From assembly GCA_030345135.1 (NCBI GenBank), contig CP128386.1:3596806-3660805 (forward strand): a DNA stretch of 64,000 nt, in the 5' to 3' direction. The position numbers and the translations under genes were made by a program. This document shows positions 30,733 to 40,108 of the stretch, in pieces; position 1 is the stretch's first letter, and each line of letters starts with the position of its first letter. This stretch comes from Chitinophagaceae bacterium DXS (GTDB lineage Bacteria; Bacteroidota; Bacteroidia; Chitinophagales; Chitinophagaceae). Under the pieces are notes generated by a model. The model was given only the letters and a program-made list of their open reading frames with translations. It made no database searches and had not been told where the DNA came from.

Positions 30733-31923
30733 ATGAAAAGAACTATGTTTCACGTTAACAAGCGTCTTTACGCTGCCCTTCTGGTTTCTCTATCCCTCTT
30801 TCTTATCACATCCTGTCAAAAGAGCGGCTTAAAAGACCAGCAGAGCAACAATACAAGTGTGGCTGCTACAGATGAAATTAGTGAAGCTGATGCCACTGCC
30901 AGCGCCAACGCCTATGCCAGTCAGGCTTTGCAGGATTATAAAGCTCAAAAAGCTGATATACAAAAAACAATTCAGGCTGCTCTTGCTATGTCTACCGACG
31001 CGAAAGCAAATAAGAATACCATATTTATTTTAACCAAAAAGCTTCCGTTCTTTAAATCACTTGCTGCTGCAATACAGGTTACAGGCCTTGGCAAAGCAGC
31101 TAATGATGATTCAGCTCATCTCACTTTCTTTGCTCCTAACGATGAAGCATTTGCGAAGCTGCCTGAGCCATTCAATACACCAGAGAACATCCTGGCAATA
31201 AAGGATCCCACTCAACTGGATTGGTTAAGAACCACATTACAATACCACGCTGTAAAAGGTGAAATCTCTTTTGATCAGATTCCTCAAAAAAGAAGCAGTC
31301 TTAAAACTGTTAAAGCAAAGAAAAGAGATTGGGACAATACAATCTATTTATCCTGGTTCCAGGATATGGTTCAGATCAACGGTACAGCTCAAATCATCAT
31401 GCCGGATGTATGGGCTACTAATGGAATCATCCAGGTGGTTGACAATGTTTTGATGTATCCTACTCAAAGCGTTGGAGAATATCTTGAGTCAAATCCGAAC
31501 TTCAAAGTACTCACTGCAGCACTTGTTAAAACCAACCTGCTTGACTCTGCAAAACATGGCAACTTTACCATTTTTGCGCCAACGGACGAAGGTTTCAGAA
31601 AATCTCCCAAACCTTATAACAGTGTAGATCAGATAAATGCTATCACTAAACCAAATGTTGTTTATGATCTGTCAAACCTCGTCAAATACCACATATTAGC
31701 AGGGCACTATTTTGGCTGGGACCTCGGCTTCTTCTATGCTAAAACAACCTTGTCAAAAAGCGATGTAAACAAGATTATTACTGCCACAGGTGTACCTGTG
31801 GGATTTGTAAAAGGAATGGGTAATGTTGGATATGCTAAAATATGGCCGGGCAATATTGTTTGCACCAACGGGGTTATTCATATTATTCCTGCATTGCTTA
31901 GAAGAACTCCTGATAAGAAATAA
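30733..31923 (+). CDS. Lipoprotein with two FAS1 (fasciclin) domains
   Basis: A 396-residue lipoprotein: signal peptide with lipobox ITSC at about residues 25-28, a helical A/D/Q-rich linker, then two FAS1 domains at about 80-240 and 245-395. Each has the typical phrases LTFFAPNDEAF / FTIFAPTDEGF and a late TNGIIQVVDNVL / TNGVIHIIPALL strand. FAS1 proteins mediate cell-surface adhesion or matrix binding; the ligand is unknown. A second ATG four codons in is possible. Monocistronic. Confidence 0.9.
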   Translation: MKRTMFHVNKRLYAALLVSLSLFLITSCQKSGLKDQQSNNTSVAATDEISEADATASANAYASQALQDYKAQKADIQKTIQAALAMSTDAKANKNTIFILTKKLPFFKSLAAAIQVTGLGKAANDDSAHLTFFAPNDEAFAKLPEPFNTPENILAIKDPTQLDWLRTTLQYHAVKGEISFDQIPQKRSSLKTVKAKKRDWDNTIYLSWFQDMVQINGTAQIIMPDVWATNGIIQVVDNVLMYPTQSVGEYLESNPNFKVLTAALVKTNLLDSAKHGNFTIFAPTDEGFRKSPKPYNSVDQINAITKPNVVYDLSNLVKYHILAGHYFGWDLGFFYAKTTLSKSDVNKIITATGVPVGFVKGMGNVGYAKIWPGNIVCTNGVIHIIPALLRRTPDKK

Positions 31924-32037
31924 TTGCCGGGTCAAACTATAAGTTCAGAAGATATTTAAAAATATTTGGGAAGGACGAATAAATGAAATTTTCTTCTGAT
32001 TTGTGACATGTGATAAGCGTAAAATAAAAAAGCATTT

Positions 32038-32079
32038 AAAGCCACTGACAGCATTCGACGTCGGTGGCTTTATTTTTTT
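32038..32079. terminator. Bidirectional terminator, FAS1 gene / regulator
   Basis: AAAGCCAC.GAC and GTC.GTGGCTTT pair around GCATTCGAC with A- and T-rich flanks. It overlaps the last codons of the minus-strand regulator. Confidence 0.7.
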
Positions 32080-32363
32080 GTAATATGCAGGTATGCCTGT
32101 AACGATTTTACGTAGTCTTCGAATGCCCTGACTCCCTTAGGTGTTATTTTACAGGTTGTATTCGGATAATTGTCTTTGAACTCTTTGATCACCTCAATAT
32201 ACCCCGCATCTTTAAGCTTTTGAATTTGCACACTAAGATTTCCTGCTGTGGCATTTGTTTGCTCTTTTATGAATGTGAATTCCGCCTCTTTTACACTTAT
32301 AAGCAAACTCATTGTGGCCAGCCTGAGTTGTGAATGCAATATGGGATCCAGATCTTTAAACAT
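32070..32363 (-). CDS. Small winged-helix transcriptional regulator
   Basis: A 97-residue one-domain winged helix: LRLATMSLLISVKEAEFTFIKEQTNATAGNLSVQIQKLKDAGYIEV is the recognition part, with the wing in KDNYPNTTCKITPKG. It resembles the MarR/PadR-like 'transcriptional regulator' family without an effector domain. Its start overlaps the end of the preceding membrane-protein gene by 8 bp, so the two are translationally coupled and it probably controls its own operon. Confidence 0.85.
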   Translation of the reverse strand: MFKDLDPILHSQLRLATMSLLISVKEAEFTFIKEQTNATAGNLSVQIQKLKDAGYIEVIKEFKDNYPNTTCKITPKGVRAFEDYVKSLQAYLHITKK

Positions 32364-33039
32364 TCGCTTTCTGTTTAAGATATTTTTTACGCAAAATCAA
32401 CCCCGGTATCAACCAGCACGCAATTGCTGCAATGCAGGAAAATATCATATCATATTTTGTAGTGGTAAAGCACGATGCAACAAACAGGACATAAGTAATA
32501 ATGGCACCAGTTATCATGGGTCTGTAGTTCCTTATCCTTCCCATAATAATTGTAGGGAAAGCATAGATCAATATGTAAATAGATGTGATGCTCAGCGTGA
32601 ATGGCTCAAGCACTTCATCTGGCCTGGACTGATCCAGATAATGCTTTGTCAATTGCCATCCTTCATTCTGGATGATATGTTGAAAGGCAGACGGCACAAT
32701 GCTTTCATAAATTATCAATCCGCAAATAGTAAATGCGTACGTGGACCATACAACATTTATCGCGTATCCATCGTATCCAACAACTTTCCTTCTTCTGTTT
32801 TCCCTCATAGTAATAAACACCTGGGGAATAACTGCAAACAAAATGATCAGCCATATATTGAAGCCGATGCTGAAGTTGAACTCCAGCTGCAGATAAGTAA
32901 CCATTGCGGCAACAGACACGCAAGATCCCCACAGAAGCATGCTTGTTCCACTATCATGAAAACTGTTCTTTGCCTTGTTGATCATTCCTGTTATCAACTG
33001 AAGGCTTTCTTCACCGGTAAGCAGTTTTTCTTCTTCCAT
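32356..33039 (-). CDS. Six-helix membrane protein of unknown function
   Basis: A 227-residue protein with a soluble N-terminal helix (EESLQLITGMINKAKNSFH) and about six membrane segments. Not recognised beyond being a type that in Bacteroidota accompanies a short winged-helix regulator. The amphipathic N-terminal helix and the coupled regulator suggest a stress or signalling module. Located 30 bp after the DUF2306-like gene. Confidence 0.7.
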   Translation of the reverse strand: MEEEKLLTGEESLQLITGMINKAKNSFHDSGTSMLLWGSCVSVAAMVTYLQLEFNFSIGFNIWLIILFAVIPQVFITMRENRRRKVVGYDGYAINVVWSTYAFTICGLIIYESIVPSAFQHIIQNEGWQLTKHYLDQSRPDEVLEPFTLSITSIYILIYAFPTIIMGRIRNYRPMITGAIITYVLFVASCFTTTKYDMIFSCIAAIACWLIPGLILRKKYLKQKANV

Positions 33040-33069
33040 ATAAGGTCTTTAAAATGCTTTGTGCGAATA

Positions 33070-33738
33070 TTAAATTGTTTGAGGATCTTTTCCCGAAACA
33101 AATTTTCTTATAAAAAATATAATGATGAACGTTCCAATTAATGCAGGCGCAAGCCATAATATCCACCCTTGGTTTACATGCACGTTTACTACCAGAAAAG
33201 CGGTATAGGCTGCAACGAGCGCACCAACCATTCGTATGATATGATTGTAAAGCCACACTTGTTTTATTGCCTTTTTGCCTGCGATAAGCCCCAGGTCGGC
33301 CAATGAGAACCAGAGACATAACACTCCGAATACGGAAGGTACCAACCCAAATAAATTTCCTTTAAGAATACCCTTTATGGCAAGTAGGCAGAGAAATAAT
33401 CCAAACGTCAGACCGAATATAAGTACCGCATAATCCACCCAGCTGAATCCAATATTGTCGCTGATTTGCTTGCGTTTTAATATAATCATTCGATAACCCG
33501 AAGAAGCCATATACAACGTAAATCCGGCAATTGCAAAAAGAAATACATTTTCGTGGCCGGGCATGTTGGTAATAATTAATGAAGAGGCGGAAGCGATGAA
33601 CATTCCGTAGAAAAAAAGCCTGCCGGCAAGCAAATGCCATTTGCGTCCTTTAAGTGCACTTGCGGCAATAGTTCCTGCCAGCAAGCCCAACGAGCCCCCG
33701 GCAATGTGCAAAATAAGAAGTGTTTGAAATAATTGCAT
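33070..33738 (-). CDS. DUF2306-like membrane protein
   Basis: A 222-residue protein with about seven membrane segments. The start LLILHIAGGSLGLLAGTIA and the histidines in HIAGG, KWHLLAGRLFF and YNHIIRM are typical of the DUF2306 / cytochrome-like family, where paired histidines near membrane faces might bind a cofactor. First gene of a three-gene minus-strand operon with the six-helix protein and the small regulator. Function unknown. Confidence 0.7.
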   Translation of the reverse strand: MQLFQTLLILHIAGGSLGLLAGTIAASALKGRKWHLLAGRLFFYGMFIASASSLIITNMPGHENVFLFAIAGFTLYMASSGYRMIILKRKQISDNIGFSWVDYAVLIFGLTFGLFLCLLAIKGILKGNLFGLVPSVFGVLCLWFSLADLGLIAGKKAIKQVWLYNHIIRMVGALVAAYTAFLVVNVHVNQGWILWLAPALIGTFIIIFFIRKFVSGKDPQTI

Positions 33739-33811
33739 TTTACTGACTACACTATTTAAAAACCGAAAATAAACCTCAGTTCACTACCACACGCAACTTA
33801 ATATCCACAAA

Positions 33812-34017
33812 AGAGGTGTCAGGTGTCAGGTGTGAGGTATCAGGTATTAGATACCAGGAGTGGTATGCAACAAGCCAGCGGTCGCTGAACCTATCTTTAA
33901 CCTTTAACCTCATGCCTCATACCACAGGCCTTATACCTCATGCTTCATACCTCACGCCTTTGCCTCACACCTTACACCGATACCTGATACCTCATACCTC
34001 ATACCTCACACCTGATT
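33812..34017. repeat. Inverted pair of ACCTCATACC-type word arrays (family E)
   Basis: GGTGTCAGGTGTGAGGTATCAGG words at 33812-33860 return as the reverse complement at about 33905-34017, ending ATACCTCATACCTCACACC. The right arm ends a few bases before the stop codon of the TPR-like gene. Confidence 0.75.
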
Positions 34018-34023
34018 CTAAGA

Positions 34024-34653
34024 TTACTTACACTTCTCAAGCATGTCCTCAGTTTGTTTTTGTCCCCAATGCGGGTACAACGGCTTAGGTTGCTCAGCCT
34101 TGAATAGCTGTTCAGCTTTTTCAAACACAGGCTTTGCAACATCCTTTCCTCCGCCAAATTGCTGCGGCCTGTTAAACAAACTCATACCCTGCAAATAATA
34201 CAATCTAGGATTGTTTGGATCCAGTTTCATTCCCGCCTGTAAAGCAGACGATGCCTGTTGTCCATATGTCTGCCAACGCTCTTGCGGGTTAACCAGCATC
34301 TGTTGTGTTGCCGACATATTTCTGATGGTGTATAACTCTGCGTTCTTTTCAATTGCCTCTGCCTTATCTAATAAAGCCGCTATCTTTTCAGCATTCTTGT
34401 CTTTATCAACAGCAGGATCTGCCCATCCCGAATTTGTTAGCGCAAGCGCAGCATAGTAATATGGCAACCACTGTGTTTTTTCCGCATCGCCAATTCTTTC
34501 AAAGGCATTAGATACAGTTGTAAGATCCTGGGTTGTTTTAGCAGAATCAAGCATAGCGAGCGATTTTTGCATCGCGGCTGTAAACTTATCGCTCTGGGCA
34601 TAAGTTGAAAGAAATGTCGCGACCATCGTTACAGTGAGCATGAGTGATTTCAT
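34024..34653 (-). CDS. Secreted TPR-like protein of unknown function
   Basis: A 209-residue protein with a signal peptide (SLMLTVTMVATFLSTYAQS) and helical repeats resembling degenerate tetratricopeptides (WLPYYYAALALTNSG, NPRLYYLQGMSLF). Such proteins in Bacteroidota often sit in envelope operons. It follows the DoxX-like gene by 23 bp, so cotranscription with the upstream TonB receptor gene is likely. No catalytic motif. Confidence 0.75.
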   Translation of the reverse strand: MKSLMLTVTMVATFLSTYAQSDKFTAAMQKSLAMLDSAKTTQDLTTVSNAFERIGDAEKTQWLPYYYAALALTNSGWADPAVDKDKNAEKIAALLDKAEAIEKNAELYTIRNMSATQQMLVNPQERWQTYGQQASSALQAGMKLDPNNPRLYYLQGMSLFNRPQQFGGGKDVAKPVFEKAEQLFKAEQPKPLYPHWGQKQTEDMLEKCK

Positions 34654-34676
34654 ATATCTGATTTTATGTTTGTTGA

Positions 34677-35132
34677 TTAGTTGGTATTACAAATAGCGAA
34701 ATAATAAACCCACCAGATAAACAATATCTGCATGGGTATTCTTATCCATAAATATGACAATCCTTTACCTGTATAATCCGCTTTTTCATAATTCACCTTT
34801 CGCGCTGCTGCATGTATGTTCGCAGGCAGCAGTACAAGAAAGAATGCAATCAACGCAAAGCCGGTAGCCGTTATATAGTCTTTCAAAACAAGCATCACTC
34901 CCAACACAATTTCCAGGATACCGGTTATATAAATTATCGCCTTTTTTGCTGGCACTTGCGGAGGAAGCATCATCATCATCCCCTCCGTAAACTTGAAATG
35001 GCCAATGGCAGTAAACACCAGCATAACAAACATTGCCACTCTACCACTCAACCCAACATTCAATCCACCGAAAAGCAGCGTTACCAATAACGTTAACCCA
35101 AACGTTATCAACAATACAAATAGTGGTTTCAT
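34677..35132 (-). CDS. DoxX-like four-helix membrane protein
   Basis: A 151-residue protein with four membrane segments. The loop GHFKFTEGMMMMLPPQVP and the helix YITGILEIVLGVMLVL are typical of DoxX-like proteins. The family is linked to thiol or oxidative-stress functions in some bacteria but not well defined. It lies between the TonB receptor and the TPR-like gene on the same strand. Confidence 0.75.
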   Translation of the reverse strand: MKPLFVLLITFGLTLLVTLLFGGLNVGLSGRVAMFVMLVFTAIGHFKFTEGMMMMLPPQVPAKKAIIYITGILEIVLGVMLVLKDYITATGFALIAFFLVLLPANIHAAARKVNYEKADYTGKGLSYLWIRIPMQILFIWWVYYFAICNTN

Positions 35133-35238
35133 GTATATTCAAGTTTATTTTTCTTCTTCTTCACCTCTTCTTTCTTTCTCACTATCTTACTCTCTTACCA
35201 TCTTACTGTCTTACGATCTTACGGTCTTACGATCTTCC
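35133..35238. repeat. TCTTAC word array (family B) between DoxX-like and TonB receptor genes
   Basis: CTTACTCTCTTACCATCTTAC-type words fill 35170-35235, ending at the stop of the TonB receptor. Confidence 0.75.
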
Positions 35239-37485
35239 TCACAGGTTGTTATTTATCGCATCCTGCGTTCTATCCACACCCCAGCTTAAGAACACCCCAA
35301 CAAAATAGAACCTTTTTGCGGGAGGTATAACCGGTTCTTTATTTAAACCATTGTAAGAATAGTTGTATCCATACACCGCATTGTAACCCAGCACATTTGT
35401 AATACTTGCTACCAGCACAATAAATGTTTTTGCGTTAGGCTTACCAACAGATGGCACATAGTTCATGCTAAAACCAAGACTGTTATAATTTTTGGTTGTG
35501 CCATGATCTGCCATTACGTACTTGTTATTGCCGCTGTTATACATGAGGTTGTAATAGGGCCTGCCTGTAGCAAAACTGTATGTAAAATTGAAACCTGTTT
35601 TAATACTTGTAAAGAAGCGCTTTGTTACAAGTGATGCAGTGTGGTTTGCAGCAAAGTTTGGCGTCATCTCTCCTGGAAAATTTAAATAATTCCTTTTAGT
35701 ATCAAGATAAGAATAGCTCACCCAGTAGTCAAAGTTTTTAAACGTCTTTTTATCTCTCCAAAAAAGCTCTATACCTTTCGCATAGCCGCTACCGTTGTTA
35801 TTGTAATAAGCATAGTAATAGTTAACAGGAATGGTTTTAACCAGCGCGTCATACTTTTTGTAATAAGCTTCTACACGCAGGATCCTTTCAGCAACCATTT
35901 TTTGGTAGTTAACAATATAGTGTGTTGCCCTGGTATAACCGAGGCTATTTGTAAAGAACAATTGCTGGTTTTCTGCTTTCTGATAAAAGACGCCATATGC
36001 AGCGGATACCTGTGCTCCCTTGCCCACTTTATAGGCTAATGAAACTCGCGGCGCAAGGTTCGACTTATTGATCAATGAAGAATATTCAAAACGTGCACCA
36101 ATATTTGCAGCCAGGTTGTTGGTTACATATATGTCTGTTTCGGCAAATGCAGATACAAGATTATCAGTTAGCTTTCTAAGCGTGTCATTATAAGTGCTTT
36201 TGTTAACAGCATACCAGTCTTCTGCGCCAAAACGAAAGTGACTTATACCTCCAAGCTTTTTATCAAATACAGCCTTTAGCTGAGTTAGTTGCTGATTGTT
36301 GACTACAGCATAAGATTTTGTGTAATACCATGGCTTTCCTTGTAAGATCACCGGCTGATTATTCTGATCCTGCAATTGCTGGCTGATGTCATCTTTATTG
36401 TAGCTGTACCCTGCTCCCAGGTTCATCTTCCAGCCGCGTCCCAGGTTTTCGCGATAGCTTAAATTATTGTACCAGTTGGTATTGGTTAATCCGAAGGCAT
36501 CTTTCAGGTCGAGACTGTCAATATCCGGCCGTCTTAACCCCAATTTGCTATAGCTAAATGTTGTGTAGTATTTGATGATACCTCCATGCTTTGTCTTAAT
36601 CCGGAAATTGGCATCACCGTTATGAAATTCCGGCATTTTAAAATAGTCAGGAGTCTGCTTTACTATACTGAAATAAGCAACCAGGTTGGTATACCCATAG
36701 TTAACACCCCAGGATGATTGTTTATTCTTTGAGAGTTCCTGCAGTCCTGCACCAAGGAACAACGGTGATATGGCTGCATTTGCTGCAGATTTCTCGGGCA
36801 GGTCAATAGATTCCAGGATCAATGCTGAAGAAAGAGCTTCCCCATATTGCGCGGAATATCCGCCGGTACTGAATACAGTTCCTTTAAACAGAAATGGAGA
36901 AAAGCGGCCGCGTGTAGAAATATCAGGTACACTTGTATAATATGGATTATTAACAAGTGTGCCATCTATAAATTGTTTGGTTTCATAACCAGCTCCACCT
37001 CTAACAAACAAACCTTCCTGCTCACCCACCTGCTGTGCACCGGGCAAGGTTTTTAAAGCTGCAGTAATGTCTGCATTGGCCCCACCGGTCGTAGCAACAT
37101 CAAGAGAGCTCAACACTGCAGAGCGCTTGGAATCACCTGCAGCAAAAGCGCCCGCTGTAACAGTTACAGCTTTTAATTCATCCAGTTGTTCTTTCAATGA
37201 AACGTTATAAACAATCGGCAGTTTATCAATATGCACATTTTGTTCAAATGAGAAATAACCAAGGCTTGTAATAGAGATCAGGAAATTACCTTTTTCAGTA
37301 GTAGTAAATTTAAAATTGCCCAGGCTGTCAGATGTAGCGCCGTCGTATGTGTCTTTAAGTGTAATGCTTGCTCCTATAATTGGTTTCCCTCTGTTATCTT
37401 TTACCTTTCCGCTAATCGAAACCTGGGCTTTTAAGTATGTAATGGTTAAGAAAAAAGTTATCAATATGGTTAAGGATCTTTTCAT
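35239..37485 (-). CDS. TonB-dependent outer-membrane receptor
   Basis: A 748-residue receptor: signal peptide (about 1-20), carboxypeptidase-regulatory-like domain (about 22-105, KVSGKVKDNRGKPIIGAS type), plug domain (about 120-220, with GLFVRGGAGYETKQFIDG) and a 22-strand barrel ending without a clear terminal F. There is no SusD gene beside it, so it is not a typical SusCD pair; a ferric-siderophore, vitamin or peptide substrate is possible. The DoxX-like and TPR-like genes follow on the same strand. A palindrome 28 bp upstream may be an operator. Confidence 0.92.
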   Translation of the reverse strand: MKRSLTILITFFLTITYLKAQVSISGKVKDNRGKPIIGASITLKDTYDGATSDSLGNFKFTTTEKGNFLISITSLGYFSFEQNVHIDKLPIVYNVSLKEQLDELKAVTVTAGAFAAGDSKRSAVLSSLDVATTGGANADITAALKTLPGAQQVGEQEGLFVRGGAGYETKQFIDGTLVNNPYYTSVPDISTRGRFSPFLFKGTVFSTGGYSAQYGEALSSALILESIDLPEKSAANAAISPLFLGAGLQELSKNKQSSWGVNYGYTNLVAYFSIVKQTPDYFKMPEFHNGDANFRIKTKHGGIIKYYTTFSYSKLGLRRPDIDSLDLKDAFGLTNTNWYNNLSYRENLGRGWKMNLGAGYSYNKDDISQQLQDQNNQPVILQGKPWYYTKSYAVVNNQQLTQLKAVFDKKLGGISHFRFGAEDWYAVNKSTYNDTLRKLTDNLVSAFAETDIYVTNNLAANIGARFEYSSLINKSNLAPRVSLAYKVGKGAQVSAAYGVFYQKAENQQLFFTNSLGYTRATHYIVNYQKMVAERILRVEAYYKKYDALVKTIPVNYYYAYYNNNGSGYAKGIELFWRDKKTFKNFDYWVSYSYLDTKRNYLNFPGEMTPNFAANHTASLVTKRFFTSIKTGFNFTYSFATGRPYYNLMYNSGNNKYVMADHGTTKNYNSLGFSMNYVPSVGKPNAKTFIVLVASITNVLGYNAVYGYNYSYNGLNKEPVIPPAKRFYFVGVFLSWGVDRTQDAINNNL

Positions 37486-37513
37486 ATTCAGTTAATTCAC
37501 AGCAAACATAAAC

Positions 37514-37532
37514 TGGTTTATACTATAAACCA
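37514..37532. promoter_or_regulatory. Palindrome upstream of the TonB receptor
   Basis: TGGTTTA (37514-37520) and TAAACCA (37526-37532) form a perfect 7-bp inverted repeat with a 5-bp centre, ending 28 bp before the start. It may be an operator; it does not match a Fur box I know. Confidence 0.35.
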
Positions 37533-37790
37533 AATTAAAACGATGATTGTTTCCTGGTATTTGATGAATGGCTCAAAACGAAGGTGAATGACATTTTAAA
37601 GGCGGTAAAAAAAGATGCATTAGCATGCACATTTCAAGCATCCGATCAATTAACAATTCAATGTCGTTTAGTTAAGCAAGCATCGTCATATTTGGAAGAC
37701 CTGAATGAATTCTCTGTGTTGCTCTGTGTGTTCTCCGTGTAACTCGGTGTAACTGTATTTTTGTTTCAGGTGTTTGAGAAATGGCGCCTC
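37533..37790. other. Rest of the gap between the TonB receptor and plsC
   Basis: AT-rich, no gene. A family-F remnant (CTCTGTGTTGCTCTGTGTGTTCTCCGTG type) lies at 37713-37755. Confidence 0.5.
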
Positions 37791-38543
37791 TTAACTAAAC
37801 GGCATTGAATTAGCGGATAACGCTGCCCGTATTGCATCCTCTGCCTCTGCAGCAACAGCTTCTCTTTCTTTACCATTTGTCTCGATGGCCGGAAGTACCG
37901 TCCAACTGATACGTTCACCAACTGACATCGGAAATTTCCCCCAACGGTTCAGCTTCCAGATATCATTGATAGCAATCGGCACAACCAATGCATCCGGTGC
38001 TTTTTTTAATAATGTGGTAATGCCTCCGGCTGCAAAACGTTTTATTGTGCCGTCTTTTGACCTGGTACCTTCAGGAAATATAACCGCACTATAGTTATTT
38101 GCATTTATCAGTTTTCCCAGGTTTGAAATTTCAGTGATCGCCTGCCTGGAGTCTTTTCTATTGATCAACGCAGCTCCACTATGACGGAGATTGTAGGAGA
38201 TGCTGGGAATGCCTTTTATCAACTCAATTTTAGAAACAAACTTTGGATAATTGTTGCGCAGGAACCAGATAATGCCTGGCACATCATACATGCTTTGATG
38301 ATTAGCAATGAAAATGATTGGTTTATCAACCGGGAGGGTCACCTTATATCTGACACTTATATGCGTTCCCAAAATGCACAGACTGTACAAAAGACAAAAA
38401 TTCAATACGTCAACAATTTTCTTATGAGCTGTTCTTCCAAATATTCTCAGTGCAATTACCTGCAATACATGGAACACACAGAGCAATAGTCCAAACACAA
38501 TATAAAATATTGGAGTCAGTATATATCCTAAGATTTTTTTCAC
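37791..38543 (-). CDS. 1-acyl-sn-glycerol-3-phosphate acyltransferase
   Basis: A 250-residue membrane enzyme that adds the second acyl chain in phospholipid synthesis. Acyltransferase motif I NHQSMYD (HX4D), motif III FPEGTRSKDG and motif IV VVPIAI are present, with N-terminal membrane segments. PlsC-type; the related lysophospholipid or ornithine-lipid acyltransferases are alternatives. Single gene. Confidence 0.88.
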   Translation of the reverse strand: MKKILGYILTPIFYIVFGLLLCVFHVLQVIALRIFGRTAHKKIVDVLNFCLLYSLCILGTHISVRYKVTLPVDKPIIFIANHQSMYDVPGIIWFLRNNYPKFVSKIELIKGIPSISYNLRHSGAALINRKDSRQAITEISNLGKLINANNYSAVIFPEGTRSKDGTIKRFAAGGITTLLKKAPDALVVPIAINDIWKLNRWGKFPMSVGERISWTVLPAIETNGKEREAVAAEAEDAIRAALSANSMPFS

Positions 38544-38843
38544 AAAAAGGGGTCTTTAAAAGCTTCCGTCAAGTCTAATAATCAACAGCCGGATTATTTT
38601 TGATTGATGATTACTAATCCGGGTAGTCCGATTTGTCGGGCATCGAAAATAAAAAACCTGTCCCAGGCCTAACATGAGATTTGTTATAGATTAATAAATA
38701 AAAAGTGTTATCAGCCCCGATGTAAAATGAACATGAGATATAGATTACCAACTTTTCCCGCAACGGGAAACAGATACTTCCGGAAAGTCAAAGGTAGTTT
38801 CCGAAAAAACAATCATGCGTGGCCATCGACTGATACTTCTTAA
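38544..38843. other. Gap with two inverted repeats
   Basis: CCGGATTA (38589-38596) pairs with TAATCCGG (38615-38622); TTTCCCG (38754-38760) pairs with CGGGAAA (38764-38770) around CAA. Neither has a T-run. Their role is unknown; no gene seen. Confidence 0.5.
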
Positions 38844-39788
38844 CTAGTAATAAGTAAGATTAATCTCCTCCGCCTTTTTATAATTGTTTACGTCTTCATT
38901 GTTCCGGATGTTAGTAAAAATGGTGATGTTATTTGCATATCCGTCAGCATTGTAGGTATACTTAAATGTATATTCATCATAATAAACGTAGTTATTATCA
39001 TACACAAGTAAACCAAGGTTATTCCTGGACAGCGTAACATTATCGAATGGAAAATATTGCGGATAGAATTTGCCATTGCCCATCACCTCATACCTGTTCG
39101 GGAATACATTATAAGGCTGCACGGAAAGATAATAGAGAATATTATTCTGGAAACTAAACGGATTCGCCTTTGCGTCAAATTCGCTTAATCTTATTTGCAT
39201 AGTATAATCTCCAATAACTGTAACCGCCGAAATATTCTTGTCCGTTGAATAATCAGTTGTTGTCTGTATTTCAGGAAACTGATCACCTAAGTAATGGAAA
39301 TCACGTGTCTTTAAAAGGCCGTTCGGATAATAATCGTAACCAAACGTTGATGAACTGTCTCCGCTGTAGTAGCCTGAGATTGGCCTGTATATACTCTTCC
39401 GGACAATCACATTACTATCCACCAGGAAACTGGCATCCACTGTTGGCCTTTCATAAGAATTGTCAGTTAAGTATTTGTAACCGCTGGGGATACAACTGTT
39501 TTCTGAGTACAGTACCTTTATGGAATAATCGTAAGCCAGCGTTTTTCCTGTTAATTGTTCATGCGAAATGCTATCTAATAACCCATTAGTATAAAAAAGA
39601 AAATACTGATTGGTAACGATGTCAGAGTCTTTTACCTGAATGGACTTAATCTTCTTCTCAGAGCTGTATAAGGCCGAACAATCAGAACAGGTTTCGTCGT
39701 CTGATCCGTGTTCAATAATTTTTTTGCATGAAGCAAAACCAATCAACAAAAGTACAGGCAACAAATACCTCAGTGATCTGGGATTCAT
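38844..39788 (-). CDS. Lipoprotein with degenerate YD-like repeats
   Basis: A 314-residue lipoprotein: lipobox FASC at about residues 18-21, then a beta-rich body. Phrases YYPNGLLKTRDFHY and YNADGYANNITIF resemble single units of YD/RHS repeats. It is related in layout to the gene at 40109-41014, 320 bp away on the same strand, suggesting a local duplication. Function unknown; probably anchored in the envelope. Tyrosine-rich composition is notable. Confidence 0.7.
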   Translation of the reverse strand: MNPRSLRYLLPVLLLIGFASCKKIIEHGSDDETCSDCSALYSSEKKIKSIQVKDSDIVTNQYFLFYTNGLLDSISHEQLTGKTLAYDYSIKVLYSENSCIPSGYKYLTDNSYERPTVDASFLVDSNVIVRKSIYRPISGYYSGDSSSTFGYDYYPNGLLKTRDFHYLGDQFPEIQTTTDYSTDKNISAVTVIGDYTMQIRLSEFDAKANPFSFQNNILYYLSVQPYNVFPNRYEVMGNGKFYPQYFPFDNVTLSRNNLGLLVYDNNYVYYDEYTFKYTYNADGYANNITIFTNIRNNEDVNNYKKAEEINLTYY

Positions 39789-40108
39789 AGTTAAAATTTT
39801 AAAGGTTTCAGATTATTGATTAGTGTGAAAAGAGAAGTGGAGCCAAAAAAATCACGAGTAAATTACAGCAGCTAATTTGAAATTGCAAGACAGGCTGGAA
39901 ATTTTAATCTGATAACTTATTCGAAACTCTTCCCGGACGCTACTTTCGGATGAAGAGGTGCCACAAACAGAGATAACCGGAAGCTTACTTTCAGAAGTCT
40001 TCCGGTTAACACAAAAATTACTTCCCAACCTAAACAGGCTTAGTTAAATATCGATGCAACTGCGTTGATCACACTGATCAATACAGAAATGCTTCTATTA
40101 AAATTTGT
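39789..40108. other. Gap between the two YD-like lipoprotein genes
   Basis: AACCGGAAG (39975-39983) pairs perfectly with CTTCCGGTT (39999-40007) with a 15-nt loop. It lies about 100 bp beyond the stop of the upstream gene and could be a terminator of it, although the T-run is weak. Nothing else seen. Confidence 0.5.

Noticed and set aside
30486-30758. 90-residue frame upstream of the FAS1 gene
   Set aside because: Overlaps the real FAS1 start and has no features of a protein family.
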